The notes under the pieces were generated by a model. The model searched no databases, was not told where the DNA came from, and was given only the letters and a program-made list of their open reading frames with translations. Positions 1 through 10,880 of a DNA stretch of 64,000 nucleotides are shown one piece after another. The position numbers and the translations under genes are program-made. This DNA comes from Hypomesus transpacificus. Taxonomy: Eukaryota; Chordata; Actinopteri; Osmeriformes; Osmeridae. The stretch is from the NCBI RefSeq assembly GCF_021917145.1, contig NC_061062.1, positions 1,320,186 to 1,384,185 on the forward strand. Reading direction: 5' to 3'. The first letter of the stretch is position 1, and the number at the start of each line of letters is the position of its first letter.

Positions 1-82
1 TCAGTTTGCTTTCCCCCTCATTGGTACTCAAACTCGAGCCCTCTGACCCGCAAGCGCGACTACTAACCAGTTGTGCCAGCAG
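1..82 (-). repeat. possible tRNA-related SINE fragment at window edge
   Basis: Read on the minus strand, the segment has an A-box-like start near 78 and a degenerate B-box-like GGCTCGAGTTTGAG. The same layout, an anticodon-like GCGCGACTACTAACC stretch followed by TGTGCCA, recurs in the other SINE-like copies of this window. It is cut by the window edge and decayed, so the family is not assigned. Confidence 0.3.
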
Positions 83-850
83 AAAACTAGCTTGTCTCTG
101 GCGCGGGTGGATTGTATTTATACTTGAGGACAGAGTTTAATCTATTCACATTGGCTCCATAACGTGTGTTGAAAGTGTCCTGAAGTACGTGTTTGTCTTG
201 TTGTTGCTGTACAGGTACAACATCGAAAGGATGCCAGATGACTATGGCGCTCCGAGATTCTAACGTTGATGGGTGATGGAGTGAGAAATGGACTCGGAGG
301 TCCAGTTGTAATATAACTTGAGCCATAGGTTTTATTGGTTCAAACTTGGTTCTTGGACTTTTGAGTAATACTTTTGCTGTAATATTGAGTTTTTTTGTCA
401 TGAGGGGTGTTGGTGGAGGTGGAGGGAGGGCGGTGGAGGACGTTGCATTCATGAAGAGAACTGCTGGTTCATCTGTTTTACCAGTTTATGATTATGTATT
501 GCAGTGCAAATACATTCCACCTTTCAATGTGTGAAAATGAATAAATAAGCCTGGATTGATGCATTTAAAGTCTCCTGTTTATGGTGTGGCTATGATTAAT
601 TGCTGTAATACATTTTTGCATGTCAGCGTTTTGTTTTGGCATCAAAGGTCATATACACAGAATGTAGCCATTTCCATGTTAACACCTGGAGCACTTTAAA
701 AAAATATATTTTGATATCTATGAAATTGGTTCTGTAGATGTTACGTTAACGGATAAGTCTTGCACACGTTTTGTCAAGTGATTTTAACAAACATGTTCTC
801 CGTGTAATTTGTGATCATGTGAAGACCATCCAGACAGATTTCTAAACTGA
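83..850. other. unassigned region upstream of vash1 with a poly(A) signal
   Basis: No recognisable coding exon was found. A 62-codon open frame at 346-534 (+) is glycine/valine rich and resembles no family I know. An AATAAA at 540-545 (+) could end the transcript of an upstream gene whose body lies outside the window. The rest is AT-rich unique sequence. Confidence 0.35.
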
Positions 851-859
851 TACTGTAAT

Positions 860-1000
860 CCGCTCGATCCGAGCATGCGCAGCTTTCAAGGATCGGGGAG
901 TGTCTGAGCGCCGTTGTGGGCATGAGATCAGCTCGCGCTCAGCGGAGCTTTGGGCGTTATAACCGGACAATGACTCGGACTGACACAATGAATATTTTTT
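860..1000 (+). promoter_or_regulatory. candidate vash1 promoter / CpG-rich patch
   Basis: A local rise in CpG dinucleotides interrupts AT-rich flanks. It contains GCATGCGCAG near 873, which resembles an NRF1 half-palindrome, followed by GAGCGCC and GCTCGCGCTCAGCGGAGC. It lies about 700 bp upstream of the vash1 start codon. The assignment rests on composition and position only; no transcription start site can be read from sequence. Confidence 0.35.
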
Positions 1001-1708
1001 CAAGAAAATGACCGCTATGTGATTAGACTACAAAATTCGAGGAACGTCGGGGAAATGTGTTCGCGTACAACCTACCTGGTGTTCTGGATGTAGAGCGAAT
1101 GACCTCTGGGAAAACGTTTTTGTAGTGATTTCTAGGCTATATGGTACACTGTCTATTAAATGCTATAGTCTTTTGAGGGATTTGATGTTCTCGTGTGCAA
1201 GGACAATCGATTTACCGGAGTAGCGGTACTGCTTAATCATTGCTGAAGTTGAATTCGGCGAATTGTCATGCACGGAGCTTTAGCTAATAATACCTGGGTT
1301 TAAATATTGCCTAGTGGTCTACAACTGATTTTTCTCAACAAGACCCAATTAGAGGTTTTAATGGTGCAGAATCTGTATAGGTTCTCTATATTGCGTAAAA
1401 GCTCTTGAAACTTTCAGATTCCCTTCTGCTTTTTAGTTTTAGGACAAAGTTACCACATTTCTGTTTGGCAGAATTACTATAGCTTACTTTCATAAAATTG
1501 CGTTTGCCTATTATTTTTCTCTGTGGGATATTTTCATTTTGGACACAGAGAGACAAAACCTAGGTTCCCCGCATCCATTGTGTCATGAGTTTTACATCTG
1601 CTGTTGGAGTCACATCTGAGAACAAGCAGATTAGCAGTTACAGAACCGATCATCTCTGAACCTCGCTGCACCAGTATCCAAGACAGGACTTTGGTCACTT
1701 GTTGGGAA

Positions 1709-4700
1709 ATGATCAGGAGCGCAGTGGGCTTCGAAGGGGTGGAGGAGAGAGATGAAGAGCAGGAGGAGGAGGGTGAAGAGGATTTGCGCGATGGAGGGGT
1801 GCCGTTTTTTGTCAACAGAGGAGGCCTGCCTGTGGAGGAAGATACTTGGGAGCGGATGTGGCGGCACGTGGCCCGGATTCATCCTAATGGAGAAGATATA
1901 GGAAAAGGAATCAGGGGGTGCAATGACCTGCCCAAGGTAGGAGCACATTACTGACCTGTTGTGTTCAGTCAGAGCTACATCTTCATACACTTGCCGAATT
2001 GTAGTGAAATAACTGTCATGTTGTTCGATCCCTTCATTTCCTCTGCAACATATAGAACCATCCTGTGGGAAGCAGTAGATTGTCCCGTTAATTTAAATCA
2101 GATACACAGGGCCCTGAATGTCAGGCGAAGACTGCTGACAATGCAGGATTATTTGAATTGACTCTGTAATAACCCTCAAGATACCCCTAAACCGCTCAGC
2201 CGTTAACACCTAACGGCAGTTGTGGAGGTGTTATTTCTCACATGGTTGCAGGAACTACAGTAAACCTGATTAATGTTGTGTGTCTAGCTAGGACAACCAA
2301 GAGACCCGCGTTTTATTCCAGCAATGATTTGTTTTTGTTGTGAGACGTTGCGCTCTTGACTGTATTTTTTCAGATTTTTTCTACAAATCAGATCATCACA
2401 GTGTTGTTGGCATGTTGTTGCTGGTCACTGCAGGAGGCAAACAGCAACAACATGCCAGTAGATTTACCGCTACTGTCCAAACATGCTGCCTCTGTCCTCA
2501 GGCGGAACGCCCTTGTACGTTCAATTAATACCCGCCTTGTGAGGAATAGTCTGTGGACAGTTTAACTTAGAAAAGGAAGCTGAGGGGTTTAACAAGAGGC
2601 CGTTCACCAGCTGATGTCAATATACTGATTGTGCAGTGCTGCTGTCTAAGTGTGTTTTCTGCCCCATAGATTCCCATACCGAGTGTGCCTACATACCAAC
2701 CAACCACCAGTATCCCACAGCGCCTGGAAGGCATACAAAAATACATCAGGGACTTGCAGTATCCTTTTGCCTGGAATGGTTCAACCAGATGTTAACTTTC
2801 TCCAAGATCAGGACATAGCTGATGACTAGTCAAAGGGCCTGGGAATGTTTGATCAAGTGTACCATATGGAGCCTGATTATATGGAGTCTGGTTTTAGGAT
2901 GGAAAGTTTTGTTAAAATTAAAAGATGTCCAGAGATGTTTAAGTGCATACTTTTTTTTTTTTGAGGGGTGGAATATGTGGGATAGAATCAAGCATGGGTC
3001 AGTGTAAATAATTATTTGTCAGCCATGCTCTCCATAATGTACTACATTAAGCAACATGCATAATGCATAATCAGCATTCAAGCTGATTTAATTTATGGAC
3101 ATAGGGCACAAAGAGTAGCTATGCTACATAACATTTTAATGGCCACTAAGATGCCCTTCTCATGAAGCCTGCCATCTTGGCTGGCCTTTTTAACACAGTT
3201 TCATGTGGGTGAGTAGTCTGTTCAGGCCATGCTATTTAAACCATTTCATCATGACTCAGTGCAACATGATGATCAATTATTCATGGCAAAGAATATGAAT
3301 AGAAAAAAAAAGCACTCACAGTGGTCCTCAAGTCTCCAAAGTATACTGGTATGTGTGTTGTGAAAGAACCGTAGCTAGTTCCCCTTTCTCTCTGGTATTT
3401 GGTGTTTGTCCTTAACAGAACCCCACAGGTACAATCACACTGGAACACAGTTTTATGAAATAAAAAAGAGCCGTCCTCTCACTGCGTAAGCTGCCGTTTT
3501 TAAACTTCCTTCTGAGATTTCAAACCTTTTTTTTTCAGGTCACTCTTTGACGCTTGTGGGGTAGACTATCTTGTGTAAAGCAGCGCTGTAAATGTCAACA
3601 GAGCAGATGACTAGCGCGGAGGGTGAGAGGGGCCGGGCTCCTCCAGGGGTCAGGCTCCTCCAGGGGTCAGGCTCCTCCAGGGGTCAGGCTCCTCCAGGGC
3701 CTGGGCTCCTCCAGGGGCTGGGCTCCTCCAGGGGTCAGGCTCCTCCAGGGGTCAGCCTCCTCCAGGGGTCAGCCTCCTCCAGGGGTCAGGCTCCTCCAGG
3801 GCCAGGCTCCTCCAGGGCCAGGCTCCTCCAGGGGTCAGGCTCCTCCAGGGGTCAGGCTCCTCCAGGGGTCAGGCTCCTCCAGGGGTCAGGCTCCTCCAGG
3901 GCCAGGCTCCTATCAGCTGCCGCAGACAGGCAGCTGATAGTCTGGCCTCTCCTGCTGATTGTACAGGCGAGGGGAAACAGGATATTTGTCTTGCACCCCA
4001 GAGCTTTGGCTAAGGAACAGATATCACAGATCTGTTTAGCCTGCACATGCTTGTGATGCTTTCCTCTCGTTCAGCTGCACTCGGCTGAATTCTCATGTGT
4101 CAGCTGCGTTTGGGAGGTCTTGCATGTCGTCGACAGTGCTGCAGAAAGGAAATTATTTCCACGTTGTGTGACCAGAGGGGAAGGGGTCGATACTGGCACA
4201 GCGACTTGTCAGAGAGCCAATAGTGACTTCTGATGAGATTGGCTTTGCAACACTGGTCATCACGCCTCTTCATGACTCACAGAACCTGTGTTCCTCTGTC
4301 CCCATCTCATGCTATTTACAGGTTGATGGACATCGCTAAGGAGATGACCCGCGAGTCTCTGCCAATCAAGTGTCTGGAGGCTGTGATCCTGGGAATGTAT
4401 CCTTGTCATGTGACATTCTGTATGTTTCAGCTCATTCTACCGGTCAGTGTAGTGTTTGGAAATTCCACCAGTGAGTGTATTTTGAGTTTTGTAAAATGCT
4501 AATAGCGCAGGTGTTTCCGTGTTTGTATCCTTGTCTTTGACCAGTCTGGTTCTGGCAGCTGGTAGTAACGGGGGGAAGAGAGGAGGAACTGTTTCTGTGT
4601 TTTTTGGCAAAGGTCCTCGACTTGCCTTTCCAAATAGCTTTCAAGGAAACTACTTTGTTCCGTCTAGAAAACCCAAATAGCCTGGAGGGAAGCCCTGAGC

Positions 4701-7279
4701 TGTGTGTGAAAACACTGCTAAAGATCGGCCCACAACATGAGTTTACCAGCTTAACCAGACCGCCAAGGATTATTGATTAAACAGTGTTTTCCTGACATCA
4801 GTAGACTTTGTGTTTACAAATATCAGATCAGTAGATATCAGAACAGGCACCATATACACACCATATGTGTGTGTAAGTCTAGTATGATAAGAGCTGTTTC
4901 CTTGACCCAGCCCAGTTACCTCACCAACAGCATGCCAGGCGTGGAGCGTTTTCCCCTCAGCTTCAAGACTCACTTCTCAGGGAACCACTTCTACCACATC
5001 GTGCTGGGCGTCCACTGTGGGGGGCGCTTTGGTGCCCTGGGGATCAGTCGCAGGGACGACCTCATGTTCAAGCCCCTGGAGTTCCGCTCGCTGGCGGACC
5101 TGGTGCAGGAGTTCCAGGGGGCCTACCGGGGCCTTTGGCACAGCCTGCGCAAGGTGAAGCTGGGCCAGTACGTGTCCCACGACCCCCACAGCGTGGAGCA
5201 GATCGAGTGGAAGCACTCCATTCTGGATGTGGACAAGCTGTCTGTTGAGGAGCTGAGGAGGGAACTGGAGAGACACACCAGGGACATGAGGCTGAAGGTA
5301 CCGGGGGCTGAATCAGGGGGGCTGAATCAGGGGGGCTGACTCAGGGGGGCTGAATCAGGGGGGCTGAATCAGGGGGGCTGAATCAGGGGGGCTGACTCAG
5401 GGGGGCTGAATCAGGGGGGCTGAATCAGGGGGGCTGACTCAGGGGGGCTGAATCAGGGGGGCTGACTCAGGGGGGCTGAATCAGGGGGGCTGAATCAGGG
5501 GGGCTGAATCAGGGGGGCTGACTCAGGGGGGCTGACTCAGGGGGGCAGAATCAGGGGGGCTGAATCAGGGGGGCTGAATCAGGGGGGCTGACTCAGGGGG
5601 GCTGACTCAGGGGGGCTGAATCAGGGGGGCTGACTCAGGGGGGCTGAATCAGGGGGGCTGAATCAGGGGGGGGCCTGATCCATTGGCAGGGAAATTATGT
5701 ATTCTAACCTTGTAATTTTTGAGAAATCTGTTTTCCAGTGATTAGATTTGAGTCTTCCGCCCACACCAGTTTACCAGAGAAAGTCCAGTATAAACGAGTA
5801 TAATGGAGATGCATCCAAGCATCATTACATTAGAGATCCTGGAGGTAGTCACTAGGGGAAAGGTAGCCTGGGCAGGAGGAGGTGTCCTCTGCCCCTCTCA
5901 GCTTCTGACCCCTCCCTCCAACCTCCCTGCAGGGGTCGAGACACGGCCTTGACCTGCTGTTTGAGCCATCGCTCTCCAGCGATCTGTGTCAGTCAGGCGC
6001 TCCCCCGAAGAACAAGAAGAGCTGTGATGATGCATATCCTGCCGAGTGATGATGCGTATCCTGCCGAGTGATGATGCGTATCCTGCCGCCTGATGATGCG
6101 TATCCTGCCATGTGATGATGCGTATCTTAATGCTGATGCCTCAGCGCTGCTTCATAGTGCGTCACACGTGGCTGGTTCCATCGATCAATGGCTGAGGTTT
6201 TATGGAGAGAGCTTGTGCACCATGACTGGACACACAATCACATTACAGATGAGGAGGGTTCCACCATCAGCTTAACACTGCATCCTTCAGCACATTTGCG
6301 TCCTACCATAATGGAACTCCCTTTAGTGCCCCTATAAGTAATTAAAGGCTGATGTCTGTCTGTGTGTGTGTCTGCATGTGTGTGTGTCTGGGTGTGTGTG
6401 TCTGCATGTGTGTGTGTGTGTCTGAATGTTTGTGTGTGTCTGAATGTGTGTGTGTATCTGAATGTGTGTGTGTGTGTCTGAATGTGTGTGTGTATCTGAA
6501 TGTGTGTGTGTGTCTGAATGTGTGTGTGTGTCTGAATGTGTGTGTGTGACTACTGTCCCCCACCATGTTCTATCCAGGAGGTGTGAGAAAGCTGTTGTTG
6601 TGTGTTGCAGATTGGGAAGGCTGCTCCCCCCTCTCCCACCAAAGACAGGAAGAAGGACACGGGTTCCCCCCTGCGGGGCCCCGGAAGCCCCATGCGCAGG
6701 AACAGCCGCGTCGAGAGACGGTAACACACACTCCAGTCACACACACTGCACTCACACACACTGCATTCACACACACTGCACTCACATATCTACAGATACG
6801 AGGGTACGGGGGGGTGCTCATAATCAACCGAGTAACATTTACCGCCAACACGAATGTTTACCGGCTAATACTATCGGTTAAACAGTATTGCAAATTTTAA
6901 AATCAAAACCCTTATGGGGTTTCTTTTCTAAATGTGTATCCCTAAGAGATACGGTAACACTGCAGTCACCGACAGATATCTAGAGGTAACAGAACCAGCT
7001 GAGAGCTTGTTTCCTCTACACTGGGAATTGTATTAGGTCAATGTTCAAGTCTGTTTATGGATATTTTAGAAATAGTGTAGACTGTGAAAAAAATCTGATT
7101 TGTTAGTGTTAGCGCAACAGTGGTGCTGTCTCGTGGTTTAGGACTGGAGGGAGTCACACATGGGTCACATGAGACGTCATAACTGGTTTTGTTTTGTTTC
7201 CTCTAGTCCATCCGGAGAGAAGAAGGTTCTAGATCCGAAGCCGTCTTCAGACATGAATGGATATCAAATTAGAGTATGA
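1709..7279 (+). CDS. vash1: vasohibin-1, tubulin tyrosine carboxypeptidase (7 exons)
   Basis: Exons are 1709-1936, 2670-2758, 3429-3485, 4322-4396, 4916-5297, 6611-6720 and 7207-7279. All joins keep frame, giving 337 aa if the ATG at 1709 is used; it is the only in-frame ATG of exon 1. The open frame continues upstream of it, so an earlier start in another exon is possible. The family, with its chaperone SVBP, removes the C-terminal tyrosine of alpha-tubulin in the cytoplasm; VASH1 was first described as an endothelium-derived angiogenesis inhibitor. The EEGEEDLRDGGVPFFVNRGG block opens the conserved core. The catalytic triad is visible as Cys142 (IKCLEAV), His177 (YHIVLGV) and Ser194 (LGISRRDD), with the 35- and 17-residue spacing of human C169/H204/S221. 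The C-terminus is basic and Ser/Pro rich and ends NGYQIRV as in mammals. The VASH1 rather than VASH2 assignment is supported by the angel1/lrrc74a neighbours. Confidence 0.95.
3636..3910 (+). repeat. 17-bp minisatellite in vash1 intron 3
   Basis: Units of the type GGCTCCTCCAGGGGTCA are repeated about 16 times with some shorter variants. Each unit carries a pyrimidine-rich CTCCTCCAG that looks like a weak 3' splice site. The array lies wholly between exon 3 and exon 4 and opens two overlapping meaningless frames. Confidence 0.9.
5303..5672 (+). repeat. 14-bp minisatellite directly behind vash1 exon 5 donor
   Basis: The unit is GGGGGGCTGAATCA (or GACTCA), about 26 copies. It starts about 6 nt after the donor at 5298. 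The exon end GCTGAAGGTACCGGGG resembles a divergent first unit. Confidence 0.9.
6024..6127 (+). repeat. 22-23 bp repeat in vash1 intron 5
   Basis: About four and a half copies of a unit with core GATGATGCGTATCCTGCCG. Confidence 0.8.
6350..6549 (+). repeat. compound TG microsatellite upstream of vash1 exon 6
   Basis: Runs of (TG)n are broken by CTGAA or CTGCA in a roughly 16-22 bp higher order. It ends about 60 nt before the exon 6 acceptor. Confidence 0.85.
6721..6788 (+). repeat. 15-bp CA-rich repeat starting at vash1 exon 6 donor
   Basis: The donor GTAACACACACT is followed at once by four units with core CACACACACTGCACT. The array therefore begins at the first intronic base. Confidence 0.75.
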
Positions 7280-8682
7280 GCAGGACAATTTCTGAAGTCT
7301 GCCAAGCGCTTGTTACGGACAAACGCCTTTGGACCTGTCCCATTTGAATGACCATACAGTCATGGCAATGTTTGCTGGCTAAAAGCTGAAGGCCTACTGT
7401 AGCAGAGTAGTTTGGGCAGACACAATTCCAAAACATTCAATTGTGCTGTGGATTTTTGTTACCACAAACTTGATGGGTGGTGATGGCAGCATTTTTAAAT
7501 TCCAAAAGGTCAAACAGGTATTTCAGTCATATTTCAAAATGAATATGCAGGGTTTTGTCAATATGCAATGTGAAATCTGGCTCATGTCTCAAACTAGGTT
7601 AGGATACCACAGCCTAAATGTGCAATTAGACATATCATAGATTATATCATAGATATATAGATTATATCATAGATTTCCATGTTTTCAATCAGTTCTTTTA
7701 GATGTTCCTGTGAGAATTGTGGGTAATCTGTGTGACCGTGTAGTATGTAGAGGTGTATATACATTTAATCTTTAGCTCTGCTGGACAGTTAATGCTTTTG
7801 TAGTGACTAGTAACTAACCACTGCCATTGTGCCTTTTACAAACGTTTTAATGACGAGATAACACAGTGACAACTTTTAAATGTTTCTTACCGTATTACAT
7901 TTGAGCAAACTGCTATTTATCTCATTTTCCATATAACCATGACATGAGTTGTATGTACATTTACCACATACAAGGATGTTAGCATGTTCTGCTATTTACA
8001 TGTATTTAATGATTGAATTTGGGATGAATCCATAATCATTGTACTTTCTACAGCATGAGTGATGTGAATGTCCAGAGAATTAAGACACTCGTCGGATATA
8101 GTTAAGTAGGAAAAGAAAAAAAGTGAAAAGCAGATGTTTACCTGGGCAGTGAAAAGCAGATGTTTACCTGGGCAGTGAAAAGCAGATGTTTACCTGGGCA
8201 GTGAAAAGCAGCTGTTTACCTGGGCAGTGAGAAGCAGATGTTTACCTTTAAAGACACTGAAGTTCATTTCACTGACCTCTTAGGCCTTACACCTTAGAAA
8301 CCAAGGCAGGTAAATAGTTTCTTTTTGCCACTGTATTGACATACATTTGTATGCATCTTACTTGTATGCATCTTTCTATACATCTTACTTACCCACTTCT
8401 ATTTTAAGGGGTACTTGGATATTTTCACTTGGTGCAAAGTGACAGTTTTACAACAATCATGTCAGAGTTTTGTATGTGTGCTGTAGTTTCATACCTTCCT
8501 TGGTATTGACTTATCAAGTCAACACTCGGGCGGAGGTTTAGTCAAGTTTAGACATTTTAAAAGTCCAATAACATTTCATTTGCTTGTAAAATTGACGTTG
8601 TCCACTTTCATTTAAGCAGTAAAACCACAGTTGTCTACTACCAAAAAGGTAGAATTTCATAACACTTTCAGACTTTAATAAA
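7280..8682 (+). other. vash1 3' UTR (inferred)
   Basis: Unique AT-rich sequence follows the stop codon with no coding exon. The first good poly(A) signal seen is AATAAA at 8677-8682. A second AATAAA candidate lies near 8776. The extent is inferred. Confidence 0.5.
8122..8247 (+). repeat. 26-bp repeat in vash1 3' region
   Basis: About five copies of a unit with core AGCAGATGTTTACCTGGGCA. Confidence 0.85.
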
Positions 8683-10419
8683 GCATTCCTTTACCTGTCT
8701 GCCTGTACAAGTTATTGTACAGATGTTACTGACTTCTGGGATAGTGCTGCTAACTGGGAGTTTATTTACAGGCAAAATAAAGAGGTTACAATCCATTTTC
8801 CATTTGAATTCTTTTAGCAGGTGCCACGACCAAATAATGCACAAAACATGTACTGTACAGAATGCGGTGGGGGCCAAACAGATGTGATCAATGAGTACAG
8901 TGTAATTAACTAGCGGTGTGAGAACAGACAGGGTTTGAACCAGGTCTTCCTGCCAACCTCGAGCTGGGATCTGGCACAGTCAGTACCCTGCTTCCCAGAC
9001 TACCCCCAAAGCGCTTTAGGGAACATCAAACATGGTTCCTGTTCAGTTTGGACATGAACTCAGTCCCACAGTATAGATCTACAAAATGTTAGGGTTAACA
9101 AAACAGTTAACAAAGGCCCAGTTGCAGCTCATATGTTCATATACATTGATAAAACTCAAATTTGTGTGCTAGCATCATTGATGAAATGATTTCTTGCGGG
9201 AACAGTATTTGTGTAGTTGCCAGTGTGCATCTTGTGTAGATTCCCAGCTGGCTGTGTCTGTCCTGTGCTGATGCCCAAGGATGCTACACAGTCAAATTCA
9301 TCTACTGGAACCTTCTCTGGACGGGATGGTCTACCTGACAGCTCTGCAGTCTGGAAGCGAGGCTTCACCAACAATTACTCTTCCCTTACGCTCACTAAAC
9401 CTGGCAGGACTCTTCAGAACAGAGCCCTGCTTCTGCAGTGGCTGACAACTGGAACAGGAGGATTTCAATGGCTACAATTATTGGGTTGAAGGTAGTGCTG
9501 TTGTTTTGATATTGGATTTAGGTCAATGTGGAGGTATAAACAAACAAGCAGAATTCTCTGTTCCAAGAGTCCTGTGCTGAGATACAAGAAGCCTACTGAC
9601 CCATTTCTGCTCCTTGTCTGAGTCTGGGCCACAGGGGAGTCTCTCAGCACGCTGTCCTGGGATCTCTGTAAAGCACCCAACGTAGATCCAGGTTACACAT
9701 GTAACCACAACACTGAATACTAGGAAATAAAGTATTAACCTTTCATAGATGGCTAGAGGCTTATTCAATCTACATACATTTAGTAAGTTAATATTAAATA
9801 CACTTTGGACACGCCGCTGCAATGAGTGTGACTTGTGATGATAGACATTGCTGCTCTACACTGCACATCGCTGCTCTACACTGCACATCGCTGCTCTACA
9901 CTGCACATCGCTGCTCTACACTGCACACAGTGAGCCTTGACATCGCTGCTCTACACTGCACACAGTGAGCCTTGACATTGCTGCTCTACACTGCACACAG
10001 TGAGCCTTGACATCGCTGCTCTACACTGCACACAGTGAGCCTTGACATTGCTGCTCTACACTACACACAGTGAGCCTTGACATCGCTGCTCTACACTGCA
10101 CACAGTGAGCCTTGACATCGCTGCTCTACACTGCACACAGTGAGCCTTCACTGAACCACGTCATGCATGAACGCTCCCCACTTCGGTATGAATTTTTCAT
10201 TTCTGCCTCCCAGTCACACACATCTTCCCCCTGACAGATGGAGTGTCTTCGTGGAGCGCAATGGGAGGACGGCTCTGCCAACATTTAGGTCACAGTCTCA
10301 CCAGTCAGCAGCAGACAGTGCTGCCAGTGTAGGGGTGAGGGGGTGAGGACTGTGTCAAAGTCTGTCTTCTCTACACCTGACCACATCACTACACACACAC
10401 ACACATTATATGGAAAATA
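8683..10419. other. intergenic gap between convergent vash1 and angel1
   Basis: No exon was recognised. Several short frames on both strands lack family resemblance. The only structured element is the minisatellite at 9846-10151. Confidence 0.5.
9846..10151 (+). repeat. 20/35-bp nested minisatellite
   Basis: Four short units (CATCGCTGCTCTACACTGCA) precede about seven longer units in which CACAGTGAGCCTTGA is added. The longer form appears to have grown from the short one. Confidence 0.9.
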
Positions 10420-10425
10420 TTTATT
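10420..10425 (-). terminator. poly(A) signal candidate for angel1
   Basis: TTTATT on the plus strand reads AATAAA on the minus strand, about 410 bp beyond the angel1 stop codon. Confidence 0.4.
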
Positions 10426-10676
10426 CAATATTTGTACCATAACACTAGGCCAAGGCCTAAAAAAAGGATAAATAACTCTGACTTCAAAAAGTAAACATTG
10501 CACTAGAACAGAGTTGTACTCGTTTTCTTATAACCATAAAACTATGTGAACGTAAACAAACTACCTATCTACTTCCATCAAAGTAAAGAAGTAAAAATAT
10601 TTTGATTTCAAATCAACAGCAGCATCAACTGTCAGGTAAAATCCGACTCTGCCCCTTATCTGTCACACGGAGCTGA

Positions 10677-10880
10677 GGTCCAGGTGGAACCTCAGGTGGA
10701 ACCTCAGGTGGAACCTCCAGGTGGAACCTCAGGTGGAACCTCAGGTGGAACCTCAGGTGGAACCTCAGGTGGAACCTCAGGTGGATCCTCCAGGTGGAAC
10801 CTCAGGTGGAACCTCCAGGTGGAACCTCAGGTGGAACCTCAGGTGGAACCTCCAGGTGGAACCTCCAGGTGGAACCTCGC
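10677..10880 (-). repeat. 12-13 bp minisatellite overlapping the angel1 stop codon
   Basis: The plus-strand unit is GGTGGAACCTCA or GGTGGAACCTCCA, about 16 copies. Its 5' (minus-strand) edge is coding: the last residues of angel1, from about His749, are encoded by array units, and the TGA at 10841-10839 lies inside a unit. Confidence 0.9.

Noticed and set aside
9217-9489. 90-codon plus frame between vash1 and angel1
   Set aside because: No homologue recognised, no splice or poly(A) context, and the opposite strand is equally open.
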